Below, piece by piece: positions 54,409-64,000 of a stretch of DNA of 64,000 nt. Source of the stretch: Daedaleopsis sinensis (lineage: Eukaryota > Basidiomycota > Agaricomycetes > Polyporales > Polyporaceae); assembly GCA_033807695.1 (NCBI GenBank), contig CM066300.1, positions 3,534,001-3,598,000 of the forward strand, written 5' to 3'. The notes beneath the pieces were generated by a model that was given only the letters and a program-made list of their open reading frames with translations, was not told where the DNA came from and made no database searches. The first letter of the stretch is position 1. The number at the start of each line of letters is the position of its first letter. A program made the position numbers and the translations under genes.

Positions 54409-56090
54409 TTAGATCTCGTCCTGAAAGATGTCCCAACCCACTCGGTGCCCGCATCCTTCCACATGGTCACCGGCCCGTTCAGCTCCCGCAAGACACAACA
54501 CCGGGCATTCGAGTCCTATCCGACCTCCAGCGCTCCCGCCCGGCTCCGCGTGGTCAACGAGATTCAGGGCGAATGCATCCACATCGCGGACGTCGACCAA
54601 CCCCGCGAGTCCTTGCTCGCCATGCACGCTCTCTTCTTCCCACTCCTCGGTGCCCCTGTCGGCGAACCGCACGATACGCGCCACGCCGTTCTGATAAGTC
54701 GTGCGCAGCCTGAGTCGAATGGAGGAGAGCCGCGCGATACCCGACGCCCATCCGCGCTCGAACTCCACCCGGATCGCCTGACAGACCTCGGGCGTGGCGC
54801 CTCCAGGATAGCTGGTCGCGATCGACCGCAGCGTCGGTGCCGACGGGAGCACGCGTACCCTCTGTCCATACCGCGGTATGCGCTCGCGCGGGATCGTCAC
54901 GCTGGGCATCCCCTTCTGCTCCGGGGAAGGCGCGCGGAGCGAGAACGTCGCAGTAGCCACGCCCTTCCGGCCCCGCTTCCCCTTCTTCGACGACCCGGCC
55001 TGTGAGGATGCTTCTTCTTCCCTGGCGTGGTACTTCTCCAGCCACGCTTTCAACTCCTTCTCCCGCTCGGTCGCTCGTCTGACGCCTGCTAGTGCGAGTG
55101 TCTGTCCGAGCTCCATCCATTGAAGGAACGGCTCCCCCGCGTCGAGTTGAATGTCCGTCCGCTGCGTGACGATGGGACAGCCATCGAGGACGAGAGTCCG
55201 AATACTTGATACATGGCCCAGCAAACCCTCAAGATCTCGCATGCTGACGTTGCTTGTAGACATGTCGAGCAGCTCTAGCGACGGGAAAGAACATGGTTTG
55301 GCATGGAGGTATCGACATATCTGACGACGAGGGACCCGGAGGCGGAAGTGTCGTAGGTCGTAGCAGAGTGGGGATGCGGCAAGAACGGTCAGCGGACTCA
55401 GCTGATGGAAGACCAACGGTTGGGCGAAGCTCGTCGGTGCAAGGGTTGAGTCGAGAGGGTCTTGTACGACTGACAAGGTCGGCAGTGCTTGCGGAGGCCA
55501 TCGTGATAGAGCGACGAGGGTCGAGTCGAAATATGCTCCCTACTATGTAGTTGAGCCAAGTTTGCGCACTGTCATAGCAAGAATACGGTACATACCTTCA
55601 GAAACTGATAATATGTTGCTCTCTGGACGCTACCATCGCGTAAATGCAAGGATGCGATTCATGGACGATTGTGAACTCACTATGGTCGGAATCTCATCGA
55701 CACAAACTTCAGCCCCTCCCGCTTGTTGTGAAATATCTCCTCCAAGTGCTCCGGTGCAAAATTAGGGCCGACGTACATCACAAGCTTCACCAGAGAAGGG
55801 AGCATTGCCATGAGATTGACGAACACATCTGCATCTACTGTCCAGCACTCGAGCGAAAACACGCGGACGCGTGCGGCATCTTCTGGCGCGTTGCGAAGAC
55901 GTCGGTAGAGCTGGAAGACCTGTTCCTGGCGTGTGATGGGGATCTTCTGTAAGAGGAGGCGTGTGGAGACTCCAGAGCGAGGGATAGCACGGCTGAGAGA
56001 TAACAGGGATCCTCGGATGTCGTCCGGTTCGATTTGAGCGACGATTGCTAGGATGAGCTCCACAGGGAGAGTGTCCAAGCTCAGAGGCAT
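54409..56090 (-). CDS. F-box protein with leucine-rich-like region
   Basis: The start is the ATG at 56090 giving MPLSLDTLPVELILAIVAQIEPDDI, the opening of an F-box-like domain (LPxELILxIxxxL). The rest of exon 1 (LSRAIPRSG, LLLQKIPITRQEQVFQLYRRLRNAPED, VFSLECWTVDADVFV) resembles mushroom F-box/LRR proteins. A middle exon around 55700-55560 bridges to the long last exon (ALPTLSVVQDPLDSTL, PLCYDLRHFRLRVPRRQIC, LELLDMSTSNVSMRDLEGLLGH, SSIRTLVLDGCPIV). The C-terminal half has a charged stretch (ERIPRYGQRVRVLPSAPTL) and ends EGCGHRVGWDIFQDEI. Such proteins are SCF ubiquitin-ligase adaptors by family resemblance; the target is unknown. Middle exon borders are uncertain. Confidence 0.7.
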
Positions 56091-56610
56091 GCGAGAGGCG
56101 GCAGACGATGGTGGTGAAGGCCTTACCTGAGGGTCACAGGACACAAAGCCGAGGTTAGCTCGGCGGTGTTGTGATTTGCTTATTCATGCAAGCTGCATGT
56201 GGGCACTATTCCGTGGCACCTTACTTAGCACAATATATGTAGGCTTTCATAGCGTCGACTCATCGAAGTGAGCGTCCGATTTGAACGTTCAAGTTCAGTC
56301 ACGTCTATAGATGATGATCTACTCGAGAGTCGAAGCGTTCAGTACGCATTTCCCACGCAACTATACCCACTACTCGGAAGGACATGCAGTTCGGAATGTT
56401 CCTTCATTCGCTGTATACGGCATAGTGATTATCTACTATCGAGGTCGTGTGGTCGGAACGGGGACATCAATGACATGAAAGACATTGCAGCCAGAGTAGA
56501 GATGTGGATTATGTTAGGGTACAACAGGTAGAGTACGGTACATGTAGTTACCCAGCTGCCAAGGGTACTATGTAAATGCGACGTTTCCATATACTGTGGT
56601 ATACATGATA
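56091..56610. other. Intergenic between the two F-box-type genes
   Basis: About 520 bp, AT-richer, with the promoter of the first gene and the 3' flank of the second; both are on the minus strand. Nothing else is recognised. Confidence 0.5.
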
Positions 56611-58009
56611 TCAGTCCAGACTAGACTCGGTGCCGGGCTTCCACTCAGCGTCGAGTAGTTGGATTCCCCGCCTCTTGAGCTTGCGCCTCCACAACAGCAT
56701 CTCACCCTGCACACCAGCCTGCTGCGCCCGCGACGACATGCCTTCCCTGAGCCATTTCACGTCTCGTGCCCTCACAAAGCGCAGCCGAGGTAAGCGCGGG
56801 AGCAGCCCTTCCAGGACGCCGAGGAATTCCTGCTTCGGCCTCGGGATGGATAGGATCTCGAGCGAGTGTTGCTGCTCGCGGGAGAGCGTGAGGGAGGGGA
56901 GGGGAAGCTCGAGCGATACGTGTTTCAGCGAGGGACAGATGTCGAGGAGCGCGGCGGGGGTCGGAAACAGTGTAGTTGGCCACTGTTTGACCGTGTACAG
57001 GTGCAGAGAAGTGAGTTTCTGGCCGTGCGCGACGATGAAGCGCGGCACGAGAGAAGCACTGATGGACGATTCATCGTAAGGCGTGAGCGTCAGGTGCCGG
57101 AGAGCGGGGAGGGGCGAATGCATTAATGCGTATAATGTCGGTGAAATGGGCATCGACAGTGCGACAAGCTTGCGGAGGAAAGGGAGGTGCAACGGGAGAA
57201 AGCCTGGAGGGGAACCAGGGGCCATGTGGTCGTGCGTCTCTTCAGCGTCGCTCGTCTCTCCAACTCCCGTTCCAGATATCTCGAGTTCTTCCAGCCTAGT
57301 GCATGCTCGAAGCAGCTCAACAAAGGCGTCTTCGTCGACCCTAACAGAGGTCGCGAGCTGTATCCCCTTGAGAGAACGTACATTCTGGACGCCGTCGCGA
57401 CAGGTGAATGTGCCGAGGGCGCGACGGCTGAACACGGTGTTGGCATTCAAAACCATGCTAGTCAAGAATGGGACCAGCGGGAATACCTGGTTCAACACCG
57501 CGTCCAAGCGAAGCACATCTTCCGACGAGTGACAGTGAAGTGGCTCCAGGTCTAGCGTCTGCACCCACCGTCCTGGGGCAGAGTACGGGATGCGCCGAAT
57601 GGAATCCCACTGCTGGTCGGCGGAGTGCAGGCGGGTGGCCAGCTTCTCGAAAACACGCAGCGAACGCACGCAGATGTGGGCATAGAATAGGGGGAGTGCG
57701 ACTGCCTGATATTGACCAAATGCCATGAGGACGAGACTTGGATAGGACGTACTGTAGACTTACGTTAAAGTCTTTCGAGATGAGCAGAAGTCCGCACCTG
57801 AAGGCAACAATCTCCTCTTCTGTCAGGACCCCCGCGGAGCGGTATGCGGAGTAGATAAACTCCAATATTGTCGACCATACCTCCGGCGGTAAGGTTTTGA
57901 CCGAAGGTCTTTGAGGAAGTAGCGGTATGAGCGGGAAACGACTAGGGCAACGTGCGAGCGGGCGAGGGGACAACCAGACAACTTGGGCTACAGCGACAGT
58001 TGCACTCAT
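56611..58009 (-). CDS. F-box/LRR-type protein
   Basis: Two exons (58009-57764, 57705-56611) close in phase to 446 aa. Near residues 35-60 is the F-box-like VKTLPPEVWSTILEFIYSAY, followed by ISKDFN joined to AVALPLFYAHICVRSLRVFEKLATRL, the usual junction in mushroom F-box proteins (DF(N/K)xxAxPLLYxxI). The rest is leucine-rich: WVQTLDLEPLHCHSSEDVLRLDAVL, LVPFLTSMVLNANTVFS, ELLRACTRLEELEIS, LPFLRKLVALSMPISPTLYALM, LPALRHLTLTPY, LTSLHLYTVKQWPTTLFPTPAALLDICPSLKHVSLEL, HSLEILSIPRP, LPRLRFVRARDVKWLREGM. The likely role is substrate recognition for an SCF complex, by family resemblance only. The target is unknown. It lies next to a similar gene with the same orientation. Confidence 0.8.
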
Positions 58010-58342
58010 GGGGAATCGTTCGGGTATCAGGCCATGGTAAGTCCAGAGAAGATGTCCTGAGGTATGGGGAGGTTATCGTCATGGTAGTCGTGAGACCCCT
58101 CGCGCTTTACACGCCTCGGAACGATTTCCCGTCCAAGTCCGATCACCTCCCTTCGGAACGCCGTATGTCCGATCCGTAATTATCACATAAGCACCATACG
58201 ATCATAGCATATACACTGTTACGTATACATACATAGCGTCAGACATCACAAAACTACAACGATTAAGTCGGACCAATACAGCCAGAATAAAACGTCGACA
58301 AATACTGCACTTTTGTTGCACACATGGTACCAACTGGGCACT
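58010..58342. other. Intergenic between the F-box-type gene and the MYND gene
   Basis: About 330 bp, AT-rich (aattatcacataagcac, acgtatacatacatag). It holds the F-box-type gene promoter and the MYND gene 3' flank. Confidence 0.5.
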
Positions 58343-59149
58343 TCAGTGGTTGCCTCGTCCAAGGGTGAGGTTAAAGCTGTCCGTTGTGAACTGCTGTGCA
58401 TCGGGCCCCATCATTGTAGCCATATTGCGCATCGTTTGGGGATCAACTGGCGCGCAGTTCAGCGCAAGGCATTTACGACAAAACTAGTGGTACTCACAAG
58501 CGTCGTTCCCATCCCCGCCATCGGTAAAGTATTTCTTCATAACCCTAATGTCATCCTCTGTAATGTCGTCAAATCGCATAGGGGTGGTGGTGTTCCGGAA
58601 GCCGATGAGATTGTCGGCCCACTTGTATCCTGTACCCTCAGTAAGTTCCGCTATACACTTGTTCAAGGGGCACTTCTCCGCAAGGAAGTTGTCGTTGTGA
58701 TACACGGTGAGCGTACGCCCGATTGGCCGACTTCCACTCTTCAACCCATCCATTTGGATCCTAACCGGCCCCGGGGTAGCGTTCCCGAGGAAAGGTGTCA
58801 AGTCAGGGAGGTAGGAAGGGATGGATGGCATCCCAGTCCGAAGCTCTACTGGTTTGTACAAGACCTCGACGACGCGAGGCTCGCCGCCCTCAACGGGGAA
58901 CAGCACGGCTTTGACGCGGTGAGGGGACCTGGCTTGACTTTTGAGACCCGCTGCAAGGGTCTTGCAGTCGCGTTTGTGCCGCGGCCAGTCCTAGGTGGAA
59001 TCTTTGAGTCCGAAATCTAGAAGAAACTAGCACGAGTCGCTCACCGAAACCGAATGCTCGCTTGAGCAGTAGTATGCGGTCTTGCAACGCGAACACCTGG
59101 TATTGGTACCGTCGAAACAGACTTGACATTGCCCAGTAGCGGGAGGCAT
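58343..59149 (-). CDS. MYND zinc finger protein
   Basis: Three exons (59149-59045, 58990-58498, 58446-58343) close in phase to 233 aa. The N terminus is a MYND finger: QCQVCFDGTNTRCSRCKTAYYCSSEHSVSDWPRHKRDC, with the C-x2-C, C-x2-C, Y-x-C and H-x3-C ligands. The exon 1-2 junction falls in the middle of it and preserves the EHxxxDWxxHKxxC pattern. The rest is a unique region (VRIQMDGLKSGSRPIG, LAEKCPLNKCIAELTEGTGYKWADNLIGF, DDITEDDIRVMKKYF) of unknown function. MYND fingers mediate protein-protein contacts, typically with PxLxP peptides. It is complete. Mushroom genomes carry many such small MYND proteins. Confidence 0.88.
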
Positions 59150-59543
59150 GGCAGGATACGAGGAAGAGTGTAGCGGGAGTGAAATACCAGTAGTAGTTAG
59201 GGCCAACTGGAGGAGGAAGAATGAGAAGCAACAAGGGAGATGAGTTGCCTTCTATACTTCTCGCGGAACCAAACGGACCGCGCGGATGTACCCTATTCGG
59301 CCGTTTCTCGTTTGCTTCTCCTGTCCTCTGTCCGGAACGATCTAAAACTTGTGCAGATGTTTGATAGGAGATGTATGCCATGCACAATGGTAACTGTAAG
59401 CCTTGGATGTGCCCACGTACTTGTATGTTGCAGCGCCCGGATATGTTATGTCACCACATTTGCTGTCCACCTAGCCTGTACGTGGACAACGCAAATACAT
59501 TCCGAACCCAAGACAAAAGCTCAGGGCTTAATGTAAACAAGGC
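59150..59543. other. Intergenic between the MYND gene and the WBP11-like gene
   Basis: About 390 bp. MYND promoter and WBP11-like 3' flank; no gene found. Confidence 0.5.
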
Positions 59544-61355
59544 TCACTTCGGTCCCAGTATGTCGCCCATCTCCTCGAGGAACTTGTCGTAGTCATCCTT
59601 GCGTTTCGGCGCGCCCCCTTGGGCCTGAGTATCGATGTTCGCCTTCTTCGCAGGGGGTGCCCCAAGTTTGTCGTGGAGGGTGCTTAGGAGATCCGGTCTT
59701 GCGGCGGGAGCATCTTCGGGTGTCTCTCCATCGTCATTCGCAGGGCCTACGGTAGGCGCAGCGTTGATCTTGGAGCCTGCTCCAGGTCTCTTACGCTTTA
59801 GTGTAGCTGGTATGAATGCAGTACTCTCCTTCTTGAGATCGCGCAGCTCCGGTTCCGCCGATATGACTGCCGACGCAGAAGGAGTAGGCGGCGAACCACC
59901 TGTAGATAGGCGCACACCACCAGATGTGGGCTTGGACGGCAAGGACGGGTTATGAGGGAGTGTCGACCTGGCGGCTCGGTGGGCCTGGTATGTTTGGTGA
60001 GGTATAGAGGATAGAGGGTCTTGGACTGCGCTGGTATTAGCACCTCGGCGGGGATAGAAACCTGGAGGAGGGGGCGGCATAGACGGTTGCATGATTGTTG
60101 GTGCAAAGGGCGGGAAACCAGGAGGTGGAGGGGGAGGTAACCCAGCCATGGGTAAAGGCGGAAAGCCCGGCGGAGGTGGAGGTGGCATTGCAGAGAACCC
60201 AGGAGGCGGCGGGGGTGGAAGGTGAAAACCAGGCGGCGGGACCAAAGGGAACCCAGGCGGAGGGGGAGGCATGCTAGACATTGCATGAACTAATTGGGGC
60301 ATGCCTGGTGGGGGTGGGGGTGGAGCGAAAGGACCATGTGGGTTAGACGATACTCCAGGGGATATAACAAGGGGGAGTGGGGAACCGGTCGGTACTATGC
60401 TATGGTCAGAACAGTGCAATATTTCTCAGTGGAAAAGTGACGCAAACCTTGGTGAGCCCCCAATCGTGGAGGAGGTGGACCTTCGGGCATAGGTATATCA
60501 TCATCACGGTCGTCATTTTCGTTTTCTGGAGGCGGCCCCTCAGGCATCGCGATGTCGTCTTCGTCTTCATCTTGCATCAACAACTTGTGAGCAGCAGCTC
60601 GTATAAGCAGAGTATGGATGACTTACCCGATGGCTCTGCCTCACTGTCCACCTCGTTGGGAAGAAGGGCTGAGATGCACTCACCGTATGAATAATGGAGA
60701 TGGACGAGAAGAGACTTGATCACATACCTCGCTCTACATAAGGCATTCCAGGTGGTGGTACCCCATACGGGTTCATGACAGGATCATAGTAGATACTCCT
60801 CTCCGGGTGACGAGGGAGTCCATTCTTCTTGAAGAGATTCCTTTTCTGGGGTGCAGGAGCGTCCTCTTGCTTGTTGTCTCGCGACTCGGCAGGTCTTCGC
60901 GACTTGAAGACGAGTTTGCGCTGTTCTGGGTGCTCTTTGACATAGTCCTCCTTCTTCTTATTGATCTTCTCTAGCTCTGACTTGAGCTCGGTGAGTCGGG
61001 CCTTGTCCGAGGCAGATGGCTCGGACGAGGATTCGAGTTTCTCGATCTCATCCTCGAGGTCTTGCAAGATGTTGCGCTTTGAGTCAAGTCGGGCCCAAAG
61101 GCAAAATGGGTCACACACCTCGTGTATCTTTCTTCACTAGGGCAAAATCTCGTGTTTTGGCACGCTCCGTCTTATTCTACTACAATGTGCGATCGTAAGC
61201 ACGGGTAGTGATAGAGCATGTGCGCGGCCTTGCCTTCTTTAGTTCCTTCTTCCTCTGCGCCTTCCCTGAGTAGCAAGATGAGCACGAGCATATGACACAG
61301 CGAGACAGTACTCACGATAGGCATCGGCCGGGTTGGAGGACTTGCCCTTGGCCAT
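59544..61355 (-). CDS. WBP11-like splicing factor with proline-rich repeats
   Basis: The start at 61355 reads MAKGKSSNPADAYR, then KAQRKKELKK joined across a GC-AG intron (61177-61233) to NKTERAKTRDFALVKKDTR. This basic RKxxRKKELKKNKxxR opening is the WBP11/Npw38-binding protein signature. A coiled-coil follows (LQDLEDEIEKLESSSEPSASDKARLTELKSELEKINKKKED). The middle holds KRNLFKKNGLPRHPERSIYYDPVMNPYGVPPPGMPY and acidic PEGPPPENENDDRDDDIPMPEGPPPP. The C-terminal half has a long run of PPPPPPGF-type repeats and ends KRKDDYDKFLEEMGDILGPK. WBP11 is a nuclear, PQBP1/WW-binding splicing factor required for pre-mRNA splicing. It diverges from the RING gene. Middle exon borders are approximate. Confidence 0.85.
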
Positions 61356-61638
61356 GGTTGGATTGAGACGCGTCTGGTGGCGTGACTTTAGTGAACGGAG
61401 GAATAGACGCCGAGTGACGACGGCGGTCGGGAGCGAAGCACGTGCGCGGATGAGTACAGAGTCATGGCATGAATCTCAGTGAGCAGATCGCCTCTCACTT
61501 CCCTCTTGTTCAGGGAAGCTCCCCCGAGTCTCTCATTCTTGTCTGCGTGCACCTCTTGCCTTCTCTCTCTTTCGGATATCATAAGTCACTGTCTGTATTA
61601 CGACCGGGAGGACTTAGCTGTCTCGTCTCTGTCTCGCC
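61356..61638. promoter_or_regulatory. Divergent promoter between WBP11-like and RNF10-type genes
   Basis: About 280 bp between divergent start codons, with a C/T-rich leader before 61639 (cgtctctgtctcgcc). No TATA box is obvious. Confidence 0.4.
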
Positions 61639-63758
61639 ATGATTACTCCTGCCGCCCCGCCCCGCGCCCCATTCGTGAACCAGACTAAGCGTTCATCCAA
61701 AGCCTCTGCACAGTCTCTCGACCACCTCGTCAACTTTACACTGCCCCCTAGACAACCTCGTAATTATTCCAACCTTCCTCGCAGGCCCAGGAGGACAGGG
61801 AATCAATATGGAATTTGGAACAAGGAACGTGAGTACTTAGTCCTCCGGTCGTTATCGTTTGGTCGACACACCCCTCACATACCGAAGGCTTCGTGAATGC
61901 CCAATATCGCTTTGTGATGAATCCGACTGGTGACTACACTGTCCACTTCGCGGACCCTGATATGTAAGCTTCCCCCCAGCGTTATCACCTTGACCTCGCC
62001 GTACCAATACTTCGCACAGTTACTTCCAATGGCAAGACATCCTACAAGTACTCGTACCCCGCGGAAGCAACACATCAGCTGTATCTAGAGAGCAGTCGGC
62101 GTCGGATGACATCCTCGCTTGTCCGATATGCCTATCACCTCCTACTGCTCCCAGGATGACCAAATGTGGCCATGTGAGTGTTGTGCCGACAGTCTGATCT
62201 CACATGTCTCAATATTCGCGTCCACACCTAGATTTACTGCTTTCCATGCATCTTGCATCTTCTCAGCACCTCAGAACAGCTGAAGTGGGTCAAGTGCCCT
62301 ATCTGCCTCGATACCGTGAATTCACGGCAACTGAAAGCCGTCAAATGGCTCGATGCCACGGCTGCTGCCGACGTCGACGATGCCATTGTCGAAGGATCTT
62401 CGTCATCTGCGTCTTTTGACAGAGAGACATCTGCTACGGGCTCTTTATTGCGAATGCGTCTTATTCAGCGACCTCAGATTACGACACTTGCATTACCTCG
62501 GTCACCTACTTGGCCCTCAGATCTGCTTCCGCCTCATCAAGCTCCTTTTCACTTCCTACCTGACATCCTCGCGTTCTCCAAGTTCATGCTTGCGACGCCA
62601 TCTGACCTGATCCAGGACCTCACGAAGGAGCTGGAGGATCTTGCAACAGAGCGTCGATTGCTAACTGGCATGGGCGACGATCTTGGTGCACATTTTATCG
62701 ACGCTGCAGATGCAAAGGTTAGACACCAAATCGAGAAAGCTTCTGTCCTGGATACACCCTACCTCCGAGAGGCAATTGAGACGGCTCGACATGTCGCTCA
62801 ACAACTCAAGGAGCGCTCAGCCCGTGACCGTCGGCGTAAAGAGGAGTCAAATCCCGCACCAATGGCTCCCGAGGAGATCCCACAAGCCTTCCTTGCTACT
62901 CAGGGTCCCGGATTCGTCGCATCCCCACCTCCGCCACCGATGGAACCAGCAGCTACCCCGACAGCTGGCCGTAATCAACGGCAACGCCGTAACGTTAACC
63001 CTCCTCCCCCGTCGACTTCGACATACTACTACTACCAAGCTGCTAACGGTCAACCGATCTTCCTACATCCCCTGGACATCAAGATACTCTTGGCACACTT
63101 CCATAGCTACCCCGCGTTCCCAGACGAGATTACCGTTCGGGTCGAGCACCGCACCGAATCCACTGTGAACGACGACCTCCGCAAACGGTTCAAATACCTC
63201 GGTCATCTCCCAGAAGGCGCGGACGTCGTCTTCATCGAGGCAGATCTCGACAGTGTCGTAGGGGTCCAGGGTCTGCGCCCGTTCGAGGGCGCGCTCAAGA
63301 CCAGACGTCTGCGGCGCAGGGAGAAGGGCCGCAAGGACGACAAGGCGCGCGCCCGCGCGGAGGAGCGCGAGAAGGAGAAGCTCGCGCAGACCTGGCACGA
63401 GTTCGGGTACTCTCCCAGCCCGTCCGCGCACGTCTCGATCCCGCTCGACTTCGCGGACGCGCGGGACTCCTCGCCTGTAGGCGCACCCATGAGCGACCAG
63501 GAGCTCGAGACCGCTGCGCCGCAGACACCTGGTGCGTGGGGCGCAAGAAGCTTCGCGTCTGCAGCGCACGCCGCCCAGGGGCGTCCGCAGGGCCAACGAC
63601 CTGTTATAGCTGCAGGCTCGCGCGAGCACGCGGAGGACGAGTGGGACCTTGACGTGGCGTTCCACGAGCTGGAGCAACGCAGTGCGAAGGGCGGCGGGAA
63701 GAAGCGGGGCAACAAGATGGTCGTGCTGGGCGGCGGTGGCGGACGCCGTGCGCGGTGA
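61639..63758 (+). CDS. RING E3 ligase of the RNF10/Mag2 type
   Basis: Four or so exons; the last (from about 62253) is long. N terminus MITPAAPPRAPFVNQTKRSSKASAQSLDHLVNFTLPPR, then NYSNLPRRPRRTGNQYGIWNKE, the conserved opening of this family. After an intron, GFVNAQYRFVMNPTGDYTVHFADPDIYFQWQDI precedes the RING: ILACPICLSPPTAPRMTKCGH, IYCFPCILHLL and WVKCPICLD. The C-terminal half has HPLDIKILLAHFHSYPAFPDEITVRVEHRTEST, YLGHLPEGADVVFIEADL, a highly charged RRREKGRKDDKARARAEEREKEK helix, and ends MVVLGGGGGRRAR. Yeast Mag2 and human RNF10 ubiquitylate 40S proteins at stalled initiating ribosomes. The core residues are intact and the gene is complete. Confidence 0.9.
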
Positions 63759-64000
63759 TTGTGCGGCGTGGTCGCTCCATCATCAAGCTTCATGTTCTGT
63801 GGTCTGTGCTGCTCGGCTGGGTGTGGGTGGTGTTCCGAGTTGTGCGGACTGAGTGGCGGATTCGCGCGGGGGCAGGGTGGCTTATCCTATGGCTGTCTGA
63901 TTCTGGACTCGCTGAATTCGATAAAGCACCATGTACAACATGCACACGTACGTAGGTTAACACTGTAGCAACACATACATATCGCAAACAAACACAGGTC
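63759..64000. other. 3' flank of the RNF10-type gene
   Basis: About 240 bp to the right edge. No gene or recognisable element was seen. Confidence 0.5.

Noticed and set aside
54400..55005. 201 aa plus-strand frame
   Set aside because: Antisense to the last exon of the F-box protein.
58313..59020. 235 aa plus-strand frame
   Set aside because: Antisense to the MYND protein, whose exons close in phase and carry the zinc ligands.
1..64000. CRISPR arrays, operons, bacterial promoters
   Set aside because: Intron-rich eukaryotic DNA; no regularly spaced repeats of the CRISPR type were found.

Overview
This window looks like nuclear DNA from a filamentous basidiomycete, probably an Agaricomycete of the polypore type. 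It is about 55% GC by eye and gene dense. The genes are cut by many short introns (about 45-65 bp), mostly with GTRNGT donors. Several gene families are ones I associate with mushrooms: a kinase-like protein with a degenerate catalytic core, F-box/LRR-type proteins, an aspzincin metalloprotease and seven-helix membrane proteins. Gene models were built by hand from splice signals and reading phase. Where all exons closed in phase, an exact protein length is given; elsewhere only the start, the stop and the main exons are firm.

Layout. 1-8.5 kb: start of a TRAPP subunit gene (Trs85/TRAPPC8-like, runs off the left edge), a WW-domain protein with a glycine-rich tail, an unknown basic-tailed protein, an LCCL-domain multipass membrane protein, and two conserved proteins of unknown function. 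8.6-14.8 kb: seipin, an SH3BGR/thioredoxin-like protein, methylmalonate-semialdehyde dehydrogenase and a low-molecular-weight tyrosine phosphatase. 15.3-22.5 kb: a Golgi-type glycosyltransferase, pyruvate kinase and a seven-helix membrane protein. 22.5-25.3 kb: gene-poor, with short repeats and one single-pass membrane protein. 25.3-32.4 kb: Rab GDI and the RAVE subunit Rav1. 32.8-42.4 kb: a secreted, membrane-anchored fasciclin protein, the mitochondrial carnitine/acylcarnitine carrier, an orphan protein, and acetylglutamate synthase. 42.4-46.4 kb: gene-poor, with an intron-containing tRNA-Asp and a possible small protein. 46.4-52.1 kb: an acid-sphingomyelinase-like phosphodiesterase and an aspzincin protease, both secreted. 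53.3-59.1 kb: an accessory cluster (pseudokinase, two F-box/LRR-type proteins, a MYND zinc finger protein). 59.5-63.8 kb: a WBP11-like splicing factor diverging from an RNF10/Mag2-type RING E3 ligase.

Most genes are ordinary eukaryotic housekeeping genes and there is no operon logic. They fall into loose themes: membrane traffic and acidification (TRAPP, Rab GDI, Rav1), mitochondrial metabolism (MMSDH, carnitine carrier, acetylglutamate synthase), lipid biology (seipin, sphingomyelinase-like enzyme) and secretion (protease, fasciclin). I found no clear undescribed system. The most distinctive observations are unusual gene structures (three GC-AG introns, internal exons of 14 and 22 nt, a start codon that is alone in its coding exon), a pseudokinase that has lost both catalytic aspartates, and short near-palindromic AGGCCT arrays limited to gene-poor stretches.
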